Origin: Clostridium carboxidivorans P7
GTDB lineage: Bacteria; Bacillota; Clostridia; Clostridiales; Clostridiaceae
Direction: 5' to 3'
Assembly (NCBI RefSeq): GCF_001038625.1
Contig: NZ_CP011803.1
Span: 1,364,001 to 1,428,000 of the forward strand
DNA length: 64,000 bases
Part shown: piece by piece, positions 24,955-32,970 of the stretch
Position numbering within the stretch: position 1 is the first letter of the stretch
Layout of the letters: every line of letters starts with the position of its first letter
Made by a program: the position numbers and the translations under genes
Notes under the pieces: model-generated
What the model was told of the DNA's origin: nothing
The model's input: the letters and a program-made list of their open reading frames with translations, nothing else
Databases searched by the model: none

Positions 24955-25046
24955 ATACTTATTTATGTTAGATTTATAAATAAATATGAATAATTTTATA
25001 TTATAAAAAGTGAAATGATTTTTATATGAAAGGTGAGAGAATATAC

Positions 25047-25850
25047 ATGATAAATAATGACAAGTATAAAGAATTAATAAAATATCTGAAAAGTTTAGGA
25101 AAAGTAGTTTTGGCATTTTCAGGTGGAGTAGATAGCACATTCTTGCTTAAAGCGTCTAAAGAAGCATTAGGTGATAATGTAAAAGCAGTGACAATTTTAT
25201 CTCCATATATTCCAAAATGGGAAATAGAAGAAGCAAAGGAATTGGTTAAAGAATTAGGTGTTAAACATGAGATCATAGAAGCTCCAATTATTGATTCTAT
25301 CAGATATAATCCAGAAGATAGATGTTATCTTTGCAAAACAGCGGTATTTAGTATGATATTGAATGCAGCTAAAGAGCAAGGATATGATTGTGTAATTGAT
25401 GGAACAAATTTTGACGATATAGGTGATTATAGACCAGGTCTTAGAGCGCTAAAAGAATTAGAAATAAAAAGTCCACTTTTAGAATGTAAATTGACAAAAG
25501 CAGAAATAAGAGCTTTTTCTAAAGAATTAAAGCTTAACACTTGGGATAAGCCTCCATATGCATGTCTTTTAACAAGAATACCTTATGGTAATGAATTAAA
25601 AGAAGAGGATTTTGTAAAAATTGAAAATGCGGAAAAATATATGATGAGCATAGGATTTAGAGCTATTAGAGTGAGATGCCATGGAGATTTAGCAAGAATT
25701 GAAGTGAGTAAAAATGATAGAAGCAAATTATTTAATGAGGAACTTTTAGATACTATTGCAAATAAAATAAAAGAATTTGGATTTAAATATGTAACGTTGG
25801 ATTTGCAAGGTTATAGAGTAGGAAGCTTTAATGAAACTATTGGAAAATAG
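25047..25850 (+). CDS. larE: LarE: ATP-dependent sulfur transferase for nickel-pincer cofactor
   Basis: A 267-residue PP-loop pyrophosphatase family enzyme that adenylates and sulfurates the cofactor precursor. The PP-loop is VVLAFSGGVDSTFLLKA. The catalytic region WDKPPYACLLTRIPYG has Cys173 at the position of the sacrificial cysteine of Lactobacillus LarE. The additional RCYLC at residues 92-96 is a further cysteine pair. GTGAGAG ribosome site before the ATG at 25047. LarB (carboxylation) and lactate racemase LarA are not in this window. Confidence 0.92.
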   Translation: MINNDKYKELIKYLKSLGKVVLAFSGGVDSTFLLKASKEALGDNVKAVTILSPYIPKWEIEEAKELVKELGVKHEIIEAPIIDSIRYNPEDRCYLCKTAVFSMILNAAKEQGYDCVIDGTNFDDIGDYRPGLRALKELEIKSPLLECKLTKAEIRAFSKELKLNTWDKPPYACLLTRIPYGNELKEEDFVKIENAEKYMMSIGFRAIRVRCHGDLARIEVSKNDRSKLFNEELLDTIANKIKEFGFKYVTLDLQGYRVGSFNETIGK

Positions 25851-25948
25851 ATTTAAGTATACTAATTTTAAAATATCTTTTTTAAAATAACAATATTCAA
25901 AATAGAGTGACCATAAATAAATATATATATAGTTTGTATAATAATGTT

Positions 25949-25976
25949 AAAACAACCTGTAAAAGGTTGTTTTTTG
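25949..25976 (+). terminator. rho-independent terminator after larE
   Basis: AACAACCT-GTAA-AAGGTTGTT followed by TTTTG. Confidence 0.85.
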
Positions 25977-26108
25977 TTGCATAAAAAGTAAAAAAACAAA
26001 AGATATTATATATTTTTAAATTTCATTTAAAAATATAATAAAAACATATAAAGCTTTAGATAAATAAAGCGAAAATATTAATATATTCTTATAAAGGAGG
26101 AATTTTCC

Positions 26109-27344
26109 GTGGTAAAGAGTAAAATTTTAGTTTTGTCAGTGGCACTAATGGTGTCTTTATCAAGTACTACTGTATTGGCAGCTTCTGTGAATAGTAAAGG
26201 TAATGGGTTAAATCACACTAGTCATAGTGATGCAAAGAATAGCACTGGTAAAAGTGTAAAGAATAATGGTGATAAGAAGTTAACAAAACAGATTTATTTA
26301 GTGTCAAATAGGATTGATAAGATAGAATTATCACTAAATCAAATTGAAAAATCTATAGACAAGTATTTTAGTACTACGCCAACAGATACAAATAGCACTC
26401 AGACTGGTACGGATACTTCACAAACTAATACAACTGATAATTCAACAGACAGTACAACTAATTCCTCTGGAGATACAACGGCTCAGCCAGGAAGTACAAG
26501 TGACTCAACATCAGGTACAGATAGTACTAACTCTACAACTTCATCATCAAGTACAGAGACTAGCACAAATAATACTACTAATTCCACAACAGATACCACA
26601 ACTCAATCAGGAGATACAAGTAATACAACAGGTGGAGATAATACTACCACAACAACTCCAACATCAGATACAACCAATACTACGACTACATCAGATGAAT
26701 CAACAAACAGTGGTACCCAAGATACAGCTGTTGATAATCAAACAGATGGATCTAGTGGCGATAACACTGATATAACTGGTACAGAAGATGAATTAAGTGA
26801 TGAATTCGAAAAGGAATACGACAGTGAAGATAATTCAAGATATAATAGCTTTATTGGTAAATTAAATGCTACAAATAATAAGTTGAATACAGTAGAAAAA
26901 AATATTTCTAAGATTAAAGGTATGAGCGACAGCCAAAGTAGCGAATTGAAAAATAAAATAACTGCATTAAGGGAGAAAATTGTTAGTTTGCAAAAGAAGG
27001 TAACTGATAATGAAGCTAAAGCATTAGACAAAGTGAATAAATACTCAGCTAAAAAAGTTTTGCCAGATCAAGAAATAAATGATAAAAAGACAAGTTGGAA
27101 TATGAGTTTTACACAGGCAGTAGATGAGCAAAGTGTAAATTCTACAAATATTATGATTAAGGACAAGGATGGAAACCTTTTAGATACGGAAATTTCTTTA
27201 GATTCATCTAATAATGTAAAAATTAGTACTAAAGATGGTTTTGTAAAAGGCGAAGAGTATACCTTAATAATAACTGGGGACTTGAAATCAAAAAATGGAC
27301 AAAAATTGAATAAAACAGTGGAGAAGAAATTTGTAGTGAAATAG
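26109..27344 (+). CDS. secreted Ser/Thr/Asn-rich coiled-coil protein with Ig-like C-domain
   Basis: A 411-residue extracellular protein. A signal peptide (residues 1-25, ending VLAAS) and an N-terminal coiled region precede a long low-complexity tract of Ser, Thr, Asn, Asp and Gly (about residues 85-220). An acidic linker, a second coiled coil (about 245-310) and a C-terminal Ig-like domain (PDQEINDKKTSWNMSF to the end) follow; the Ig-like fold is typical of surface-layer-type proteins. It lacks a sortase motif or lipobox, so attachment is unclear. GTG start behind AAAGGAGG. Likely a cell-wall-associated adhesion or structural protein. Confidence 0.75.
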   Translation: MVKSKILVLSVALMVSLSSTTVLAASVNSKGNGLNHTSHSDAKNSTGKSVKNNGDKKLTKQIYLVSNRIDKIELSLNQIEKSIDKYFSTTPTDTNSTQTGTDTSQTNTTDNSTDSTTNSSGDTTAQPGSTSDSTSGTDSTNSTTSSSSTETSTNNTTNSTTDTTTQSGDTSNTTGGDNTTTTTPTSDTTNTTTTSDESTNSGTQDTAVDNQTDGSSGDNTDITGTEDELSDEFEKEYDSEDNSRYNSFIGKLNATNNKLNTVEKNISKIKGMSDSQSSELKNKITALREKIVSLQKKVTDNEAKALDKVNKYSAKKVLPDQEINDKKTSWNMSFTQAVDEQSVNSTNIMIKDKDGNLLDTEISLDSSNNVKISTKDGFVKGEEYTLIITGDLKSKNGQKLNKTVEKKFVVK

Positions 27345-27354
27345 TAAATTTTAA

Positions 27355-27393
27355 AAAATGGGCAATTAAATATAATTTAGTTGTCCATTTTTT
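27355..27393 (+). terminator. rho-independent terminator
   Basis: AAATGGGCAATTAAA / ATTTAGTTGTCCATTT stem followed by TTTTTG, after the secreted protein gene. Confidence 0.8.
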
Positions 27394-27551
27394 TGTTGTC
27401 TTAAGGTTTAACTATTATACATTAGATAGTTAAGTTATTTTCATATTAAAATAAAGTTAGTTGATTTTTTGAAAAGAGGTGTACTAATTAGTAAATGTGT
27501 ATTATACTTATATTTATACATAAATTTGCATAAATAAGGGGGCTAACTTTA

Positions 27552-28490
27552 GTGAAAACACAAAAAATTAAATTCAATTTGTTACTTTTACTTACAGCTT
27601 GCATATGGGGATTTGCATTTGTTGCCCAAAGAGTTGGAGGAAAATATATAGGAGCTTTTACTTTTAATGGTGTAAGATTTGCACTTGGAAGCATATCTTT
27701 AATTCCGCTTATTCTCTTTTATAATAGTTCTGGTGAAAAACATGAACATGCTAAGGAATTTAAAAAAGCATTTTTACCAGGAGTTGCTGCAGGAATTTTT
27801 ATATTTTTAGGGTCATCATTTCAACAAGTAGGAATAATGCATACTACAGCAGGAAAAGCTGCTTTTATAACTGGTCTATATATTGTGGTTGTACCTATTT
27901 TGGGTATATTTTTGAAACAACGTATTGGTATTAATACCTGGATTGGCGCTTTAATTGCTGTCATGGGATTATATTTTTTATGTATAACAGATAAATTTTC
28001 AATATCATATGGTGATTTTCTAGAGCTTATATGTGCTTTTTTCTTTGCAGTTCAGATACTTTTGATAGATAATTTTGCTAAAAAAGTTGATAACTTAAAA
28101 TTGGCATTCCTTCAATTTGCTACATGTTCAATACTTAGTTTAGTATGTGCTCTATTTGTAGAAAAAATAGCTATAAGTTCAATTATTATGGCGATTATAC
28201 CTATTTTGTATGGAGGCATTCTTTCATCTGGGGTTGCATATACGCTTCAAATTGTAGCTCAAAAAAATGCTGAACCATCAGAGGCAGCTATTATAATGAG
28301 TATGGAATCAGTATTTGGAAGTATAGGCGGTTTTTTAATTTTAAATGAAAGCTTTGGAACGAGAGGAATCTTGGGATGTGTGCTTATGTTTATAGGGATG
28401 CTTTTAGCACAGGTTCATATTGAAAAAGAGAATAATTTTATTTCTAATTTTACAAATAAAAAGTTTAAAAATAAAAATAGTATGTCCTAA
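27552..28490 (+). CDS. DMT superfamily (EamA) transporter
   Basis: A 312-residue membrane protein with ten predicted hydrophobic helices in two EamA repeats; examples are NLLLLLTACIWGFAFVAQRVG, AGVAAGIFIFLGSSFQQVG, LGIFLKQRIG and VFGSIGGFLILNESFG. It is a drug/metabolite exporter or importer; the substrate cannot be told. GTG start behind GGGGG. Terminator follows. Confidence 0.88.
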   Translation: MKTQKIKFNLLLLLTACIWGFAFVAQRVGGKYIGAFTFNGVRFALGSISLIPLILFYNSSGEKHEHAKEFKKAFLPGVAAGIFIFLGSSFQQVGIMHTTAGKAAFITGLYIVVVPILGIFLKQRIGINTWIGALIAVMGLYFLCITDKFSISYGDFLELICAFFFAVQILLIDNFAKKVDNLKLAFLQFATCSILSLVCALFVEKIAISSIIMAIIPILYGGILSSGVAYTLQIVAQKNAEPSEAAIIMSMESVFGSIGGFLILNESFGTRGILGCVLMFIGMLLAQVHIEKENNFISNFTNKKFKNKNSMS

Positions 28491-28497
28491 ATTTATA

Positions 28498-28560
28498 TAA
28501 ATATATCCTATGGAGTAGATTTTTTATTAATACACTCTATAGGATATATTTTATTTTTAA
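28498..28560. terminator. terminator between DMT transporter and thiamine-binding protein gene
   Basis: AAATATATCCTAT.GAGT pairs with ACTC.ATAGGATATATTT, followed by TATTTTTA; convergent genes. Confidence 0.75.
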
Positions 28561-28565
28561 ATAAT

Positions 28566-28871
28566 TTAGCTATTGCTATTTTCTAAATGATGCTTTTTTA
28601 CTTTTTTATCAATAGTCCATACGCCTTCAGGATTATAACTTATTTTAACATAGGACATAACACTTGGAGCGCCTTGCTCTATGCATATAAGTTGGCATCT
28701 TTTTACGATGTTCATTAGTTCATCATAGTCACCTTCAATTGTAGTTTCAAAAGGACCAACAGACATATTTAATCCAGTACTTCTAATATAAGCTATGACT
28801 TCGTCTACAATACGGATAGTTTCTTCTCCTTCCACCTTTGGTAGTACTTGAATTGCTACACTTGCATTCAT
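28566..28871 (-). CDS. MTH1187-type thiamine-binding protein
   Basis: A 101-residue protein of the thiamine-binding (PF01910) superfamily: ASVAIQVLPKVEGEETIRIVDEVIAYI and MSVGPFETTIEGDYDELMNIVKRCQ. Related proteins bind thiamine pyrimidine or are unassigned YqgV-like proteins. Ribosome site GGAGGA lies before the ATG. Single gene, minus strand. Confidence 0.85.
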   Translation of the reverse strand: MNASVAIQVLPKVEGEETIRIVDEVIAYIRSTGLNMSVGPFETTIEGDYDELMNIVKRCQLICIEQGAPSVMSYVKISYNPEGVWTIDKKVKKHHLENSNS

Positions 28872-29174
28872 TTCTTAAATCCTCCTATTTTTTATTTATA
28901 AATTAAGAAAAGCATGAAAAGTTAATGTACCTGTAATAGTACATCTATCTTAATACTTTTTTAATTTTAGCACATATTTTATAAAAGTAAAAATTGCATA
29001 AAATTACAATTTTTTTTAGTTGATAGCTAATAAAAGTGTGTAATTATTAGATATTAAAACAAATTTTAATAATTTGGAAGTTATATATCTAATTTTATAA
29101 CTAATACTAAAAATATAAGAAATGATTTATAAGTTTAAGTAAGAACTTTAATATGCATAGGAGGGGAAAATAAC
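28872..29174. other. intergenic region, no gene seen
   Basis: About 300 bp of AT-rich sequence between divergent genes. Promoter-like TAATA/TATAAT-type stretches are too weak to assign. It ends with the ribosome site AGGAGGGG for the CmpB-like gene. Confidence 0.6.
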
Positions 29175-29693
29175 ATGACACATAATAAGTCCAGTCACTA
29201 TTGGAAAAATAAATTAATTCATTTTATTTTTTTCGGAAGCATTTATCTAAATGTAGAAATAATAACAAGAGCTTTTGGTGGTTCATTAGTAGGTTATAAT
29301 GGAATATCAAAATGGAGTTTGTGTGGATGGACTTCCTTGTGGATGTTTTTAGTAGGAGGGTTTTGTGCAGCAATTGTAGGTTCTTTAAATGATAAACCTA
29401 GATATTATAATTTAAAAATGTGGCAGCAGGTAATTATTGGTGGTTCCTTAATTACTGCGGTGGAACTGCTTGCAGGTATATTTTTTAATTTATACTTACA
29501 TTTAAATCTATGGAATTATTCATCAATTAGGTTTAATTTTTTAGGACAGCTGTGTTTACATAATTGTATAGCATGGTATTTGCTAAGTGTAGTAATTATA
29601 TGGCTTGACGATGCTTTATCTCATTATTACTATGATGATGAAAAACCAGATACATTGTTTAGTTATTTTGTAAAACTATTCAAATTACAATAG
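29175..29693 (+). CDS. putative ABC transporter permease (CmpB-like, PF06541)
   Basis: A 172-residue integral membrane protein of about four or five helices (FIFFGSIYLNVEIITRAF, WTSLWMFLVGGFCAAIVG, VIIGGSLITAVELLAGIFFNL, LHNCIAWYLLSVVIIWLDD). The conserved Trp/Cys block YNGISKWSLCGWTSLWM identifies the family. Function is unknown despite the family name. Terminal residues are charged. Single gene. Confidence 0.82.
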   Translation: MTHNKSSHYWKNKLIHFIFFGSIYLNVEIITRAFGGSLVGYNGISKWSLCGWTSLWMFLVGGFCAAIVGSLNDKPRYYNLKMWQQVIIGGSLITAVELLAGIFFNLYLHLNLWNYSSIRFNFLGQLCLHNCIAWYLLSVVIIWLDDALSHYYYDDEKPDTLFSYFVKLFKLQ

Positions 29694-29780
29694 ATTAGAA
29701 AAAAAATTTAGTACATTAGTAAAAATAAAGAATGTTTTTAAGGACAAAATATGATATAATGTGGTGTATCATGCAAGAAA

Positions 29781-29846
29781 CTCGTATATATTCGGAAATA
29801 TGGTCCGAAGGTTTCTACCTGCTACCGTTAATTAGCAGACTACGAG
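29781..29846 (+). ncRNA. guanine riboswitch (purine aptamer) of xpt
   Basis: The P1-P2-P3 pattern is clear: CTCGTATATATTC.GGAAATATGG, GAAGGTTTCTACC, then TGCTACCGTTAATTAGCA and GACTACGAG, with P1 closing ctcgta/tacgag. The C of gaCta (29840) at the ligand-discriminating position indicates guanine or hypoxanthine, not adenine. The terminator at 29897-29928 is the expression platform, so xpt is turned off when purine is present. Confidence 0.93.
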
Positions 29847-29896
29847 GTATTGATTTTAGTTTTTAGGTATACTTATATCTATTTGTCTGAAATATA

Positions 29897-29928
29897 ACAC
29901 CTCAATGCGAATTGAGGTGTTTTTTTTA
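29897..29928 (+). terminator. riboswitch-controlled terminator of xpt
   Basis: ACACCTCAA-TGCG-ATTGAGGTGT with a T8 run. The antiterminator presumably pairs with the P1 3' strand. Confidence 0.88.
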
Positions 29929-30058
29929 TAATACTGAAAATTATAGTTTGCCAGGTTACATGTATGATAAATATTTCTTAAAGTACAGACAAGAATGTAT
30001 GGAAAAGTTAATCTCTAAGTCTGCAAGGTTAAACAAAAATGTATGAGGTGATAATATA

Positions 30059-30631
30059 GTGGAAACATTGTGTAAAAGAATTTTAGAAGAAGGACGTGCG
30101 TTGTCCTCAACTGTATTAAAGGTGGATTCTTTTTTGAATCATCAAGTAGATCCAAAATTAATGTATGAAATAGGAACTGATTTTAAAAACTATTTTAAAG
30201 ATAGAGGTATTACTAAAATATTTACTATTGAAAGTTCAGGAATAGCTCCAACAGTTATGACAGCAATGCAAATGGATTTACCCATGGTAACATTAAAAAA
30301 ACAAAAAGGAAGAAATTTAGATGGGGATGTTTATCAAACTACTGTGCATTCATTTACTAAAGGCAGCGATTATGAATTAACATTATCTGCAAAGTATATT
30401 ACAAAGGAAGATAATATATTAATTATTGATGATTTCCTAGCAAATGGAGAAGCAGCACTTGGAGCAGCTCGTTTAGTTGAGGAAGCAGGTGCAAAAGTTG
30501 CAGGAATAGGAATTGTAATTGAAAAATCTTTTCAACCTGGACATGATATGATAATGAGTAAAGGATATGACTTGTATTCCTTAGCTCGTATTTCTAAGTT
30601 AGAAGAAGGTTTAATTGAATTTGTAAAATAA
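30059..30631 (+). CDS. xpt: xanthine phosphoribosyltransferase
   Basis: A 190-residue purine salvage enzyme that converts xanthine plus PRPP to XMP. The PRPP-binding motif is [18 protein letters not shown] near residue 130, and the N-terminal [22 protein letters not shown] is typical of Xpt. GTG start behind GAGGTGAT. Expressed under the guanine riboswitch. The terminator that should follow is split by the IS element (see 30693-32349). Confidence 0.94.
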   Translation: METLCKRILEEGRALSSTVLKVDSFLNHQVDPKLMYEIGTDFKNYFKDRGITKIFTIESSGIAPTVMTAMQMDLPMVTLKKQKGRNLDGDVYQTTVHSFTKGSDYELTLSAKYITKEDNILIIDDFLANGEAALGAARLVEEAGAKVAGIGIVIEKSFQPGHDMIMSKGYDLYSLARISKLEEGLIEFVK

Positions 30632-30755
30632 CCATTAGTATTAGATAAAATACTAATAATATAATTTTAAAAACATAAATTATTAAAAAATGGACATAGG
30701 TAGAAATACCTATGTCAGATTGTTCATAAACCCAGCATTTTTTAAAGTGCTGGGT

Positions 30756-31550
30756 TTAATTTTGTCTTAAATATTTATGCGGTAGCATATAAAAAAAGAA
30801 TGTTATCCATAAATTGGTTAGTGCATTCTTTAAAAATTGCAAAAATAGGTGCGATAGCACCCTAGCTATCTTTTTCATATTCTGAACTGCTGCTGTTAAC
30901 AAACATTGTTCAGAAACTTTTTTAATTCCACGCATGCGACAATAGCGCAGACCATGGAGATTTTTTGAATCTGCAAAGCTACGCTCGATAGTTTCTTTTC
31001 TTCTTTTATATAGCCAGTTTCCTTTATCAGTCTTAGTAAATTTGATTACTTCATCCTTGTAATCTTCCCATACATGGCGATAAACAACTTTTCTTTTACT
31101 TTTATCTGATAAGCAATTTTCTTTTTTATTGCATTGGCTGCAGTACTCGATTTTACATGCATATTCTCTATAGCCATCACGGTTAGTAGTTCTATATTCT
31201 AATGCTCTTAAATCTGGACAATAATATACATCTTGTTCTTTAACATATTGGAATCTAAATTTAGTAAATTTACCTTTTACATGAGGACTACGTCTATAGC
31301 CCATAACTGCTTTTAGTTCTCGTTCAAATATTTGTTTACAAATATTATTAGTAGAATAACCAGCATCGGCTCCAACATATTTAGTTTGCAAATTAAACTT
31401 TTTAATTTGAACATCTAGTCTTTCTATATAAGGATCTACATCATTTATGTTACCAGGCGTTACATAAACATCTGTTATTATGTTATACTTTCCATCTACA
31501 GTTCTATGATCTAAATAAAAAAATCCTTTTGGTTTTCCATCCCTATGCAT
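30756..31550 (-). CDS. IS1182-like transposase, C-terminal part
   Basis: A 264-residue frame homologous to the C-terminal half of IS1182-family transposases: GFFYLDHRTVDGKYNIITDVYVTPGN, ADAGYSTN, KTDKGNWLYKRRKETIERSFADSKNLHGLRYC (catalytic Glu-containing YRRR-like block) and a C-terminal helical tail. It continues in the -1 frame from the N-terminal part across an A8 run, so it is probably made by frameshifting or lost by an indel. The Met given is not the true start; the homologous frame is open upstream to the A-run near 31612-31619. Confidence 0.85.
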   Translation of the reverse strand: MHRDGKPKGFFYLDHRTVDGKYNIITDVYVTPGNINDVDPYIERLDVQIKKFNLQTKYVGADAGYSTNNICKQIFERELKAVMGYRRSPHVKGKFTKFRFQYVKEQDVYYCPDLRALEYRTTNRDGYREYACKIEYCSQCNKKENCLSDKSKRKVVYRHVWEDYKDEVIKFTKTDKGNWLYKRRKETIERSFADSKNLHGLRYCRMRGIKKVSEQCLLTAAVQNMKKIARVLSHLFLQFLKNALTNLWITFFFYMLPHKYLRQN

Positions 31551-31600
31551 ATAGCCACTATCAGGGTCTGTAGTACTGGTCTTAATTTCTTTAGTTTTTT

Positions 31601-32191
31601 CTATTTTATCTTTTTTTTTAGAGGTTGTTTTCCATGAGCTACTCTATCCTTATTAATGTCTTCTTCTAACTCATTAAAATAGTCTTTGGTTGATTGTGTA
31701 ATTTGTTCTTTTGTAAACTTGTTTTTATTAGCGTTAGCTTTCAAATGTGTAGAATCTGTATATAGAATTTTACCATCTACCAATTTTTTATTTATTGCTT
31801 GAAATACAATATTATCGAAGATTTCTTGGTATATATTTGTATCCTTAAATCTTGTTATTCTATTTTGGCTTATAGTAGAATGACTTGGGATTTTATCTGT
31901 TAATGAAAATCCTAAAAACCAGCGATAAGCTACATTTACTTCAATTTCTTTCACGAGCTGTCGCTCTGATCTTATTGCAAATAAGTAACCTATAAATAAC
32001 ATTTTGAATAAAACTACTGGCTGAATTGCTGGTCGTCCATTATCAGGACAATAGAAGTCCTTAGTTAAATCTCTTATAAATGAAAAATCTATATATTTAT
32101 CAATTTTCCTTAAGATATGATCTTTGGGAACTAAATTTTCTATATATACTAACTCTAATTGTTGCTGTGCAGAATTATTTTCTTTAATCAT
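31601..32191 (-). CDS. IS1182-like transposase, N-terminal part
   Basis: A 196-residue frame with YIENLVPKDHILRKIDKYIDFSF, FCPDNGRPAIQPVVLFKMLFIGYLFAIRSERQLVKEIEVNVAYRWFLG and IYTDSTHLKAN (a transposase catalytic Asp region). It ends at a TAG (31601-31603) just after a run of eight A (CTAAAAAAAAG). Shifting -1 there enters the C-terminal frame, which carries KTKEIKTSTTDPDSG before the MHRDGKPKGF block. Ribosome site AGGAG before the ATG. Confidence 0.88.
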   Translation of the reverse strand: MIKENNSAQQQLELVYIENLVPKDHILRKIDKYIDFSFIRDLTKDFYCPDNGRPAIQPVVLFKMLFIGYLFAIRSERQLVKEIEVNVAYRWFLGFSLTDKIPSHSTISQNRITRFKDTNIYQEIFDNIVFQAINKKLVDGKILYTDSTHLKANANKNKFTKEQITQSTKDYFNELEEDINKDRVAHGKQPLKKKIK

Positions 32192-32530
32192 AATAGTTAA
32201 CTCCTTAAAAAATCTGATATTATACTAATTCTACACAAAATCTTAAAATCCTTTTTGAATTTAAAAAAAGCCCTATCGGGCTAAAAATTTAAAAGACTGC
32301 TGACAAAATATGTTTATCAACAGCCTGACATAGGTAGAAATACCTATGTTTATTTTTTTTAGTATAAGTTTCCAATGTAACACTATTGTAACTTTAATGA
32401 AACAATTTTGTAAAAAGTATTGTGTAAAATAAATATTAATAAGGAGTACAATTGTTAAAAAAAGATTGATTTACAAATAAAGTAAATGGTATAATTTGGA
32501 TATGAGTTAAATTGAAAAGGTGGTAATGTT

Positions 32531-32671
32531 ATGGAAGTAAGTAAAATATCCAGTATAAGAAAATTAGAAATAAACCAAAAATTAAATGAACCTTATGTAA
32601 AAAGAAAACAAAAAAAAGGAGAAAAACAATTATCCTTTTCAGAGGTACTGAATTTAGTGAATAAAAAGTAA
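32531..32671 (+). CDS. small hypothetical protein (46 aa)
   Basis: A 46-residue basic protein that I do not recognise. The N-terminal half is Lys/Ile/Asn-rich, then comes a KRKQKKGEK basic patch and an amphipathic C-terminus (LSFSEVLNLVNKK). A GGTGG ribosome site is 8 nt upstream of the ATG. It has its own leader, and a long hairpin with T-run (32715-32804) follows 44 nt after the stop. It lies before the chemotaxis receptor gene; no link is evident. Confidence 0.6.
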   Translation: MEVSKISSIRKLEINQKLNEPYVKRKQKKGEKQLSFSEVLNLVNKK

Positions 32672-32714
32672 GGGAGTTGTAAATAATATTAAAGGCACAA
32701 GTTATAATATAATA

Positions 32715-32804
32715 AAAAGCTAGAAAGTAGATTAATAATTAAGTATTATATAGAATAAGTTTTTATATAATACATTTTATAAAATCACTTTCTAGCTTTT
32801 TTAT
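32715..32804 (+). terminator. hairpin terminator after small gene
   Basis: AAAAAGCTAGAAAGT pairs with ACTTTCTAGCTTTTT around an AT-rich 60-nt interior; T6 tail. Confidence 0.75.
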
Positions 32805-32970
32805 AGTTTTAATGTTATATAATAAGTGAGAAAAAGGTAAATATTCTAAAAAAGTATACTATTATGTAGAATTGTATTGAATTATATGTTAAGTTAGTAT
32901 TATATTATAAAATTAACCAATTTCCATATTATATAATTATTAATTAAATTTAATAGGAATGGGAGGAAAT

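Larger units (their letters stand above)
30693..32349 (-). mobile_element. IS1182-like insertion sequence with 23-bp palindromic direct repeats
   Basis: The element (30716-32326, about 1.6 kb) is bounded by two copies of a 23-bp palindrome (30693-30715 and 32327-32349; core ACATAGGTA...TACCTATGT). Its ends are imperfect inverted repeats (left AGATTGTTCATAAAC, right AGGCTGTTGATAAAC, 12 of 15 matching). The transposase is in two frames on the minus strand. The right palindrome is followed by a T-run, so the palindrome is the original xpt terminator, duplicated by insertion. A hairpin (AGCCC-GATA-GGGCT with T7, minus) near 32269-32284 blocks read-in. Confidence 0.85.

Noticed and set aside
26109-27344. 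Ser/Thr-rich tract of the secreted protein as a tandem DNA repeat or CRISPR-like array
   Set aside because: The repeats are irregular and follow codon use for S, T, N, D and G; no spacer/repeat structure.
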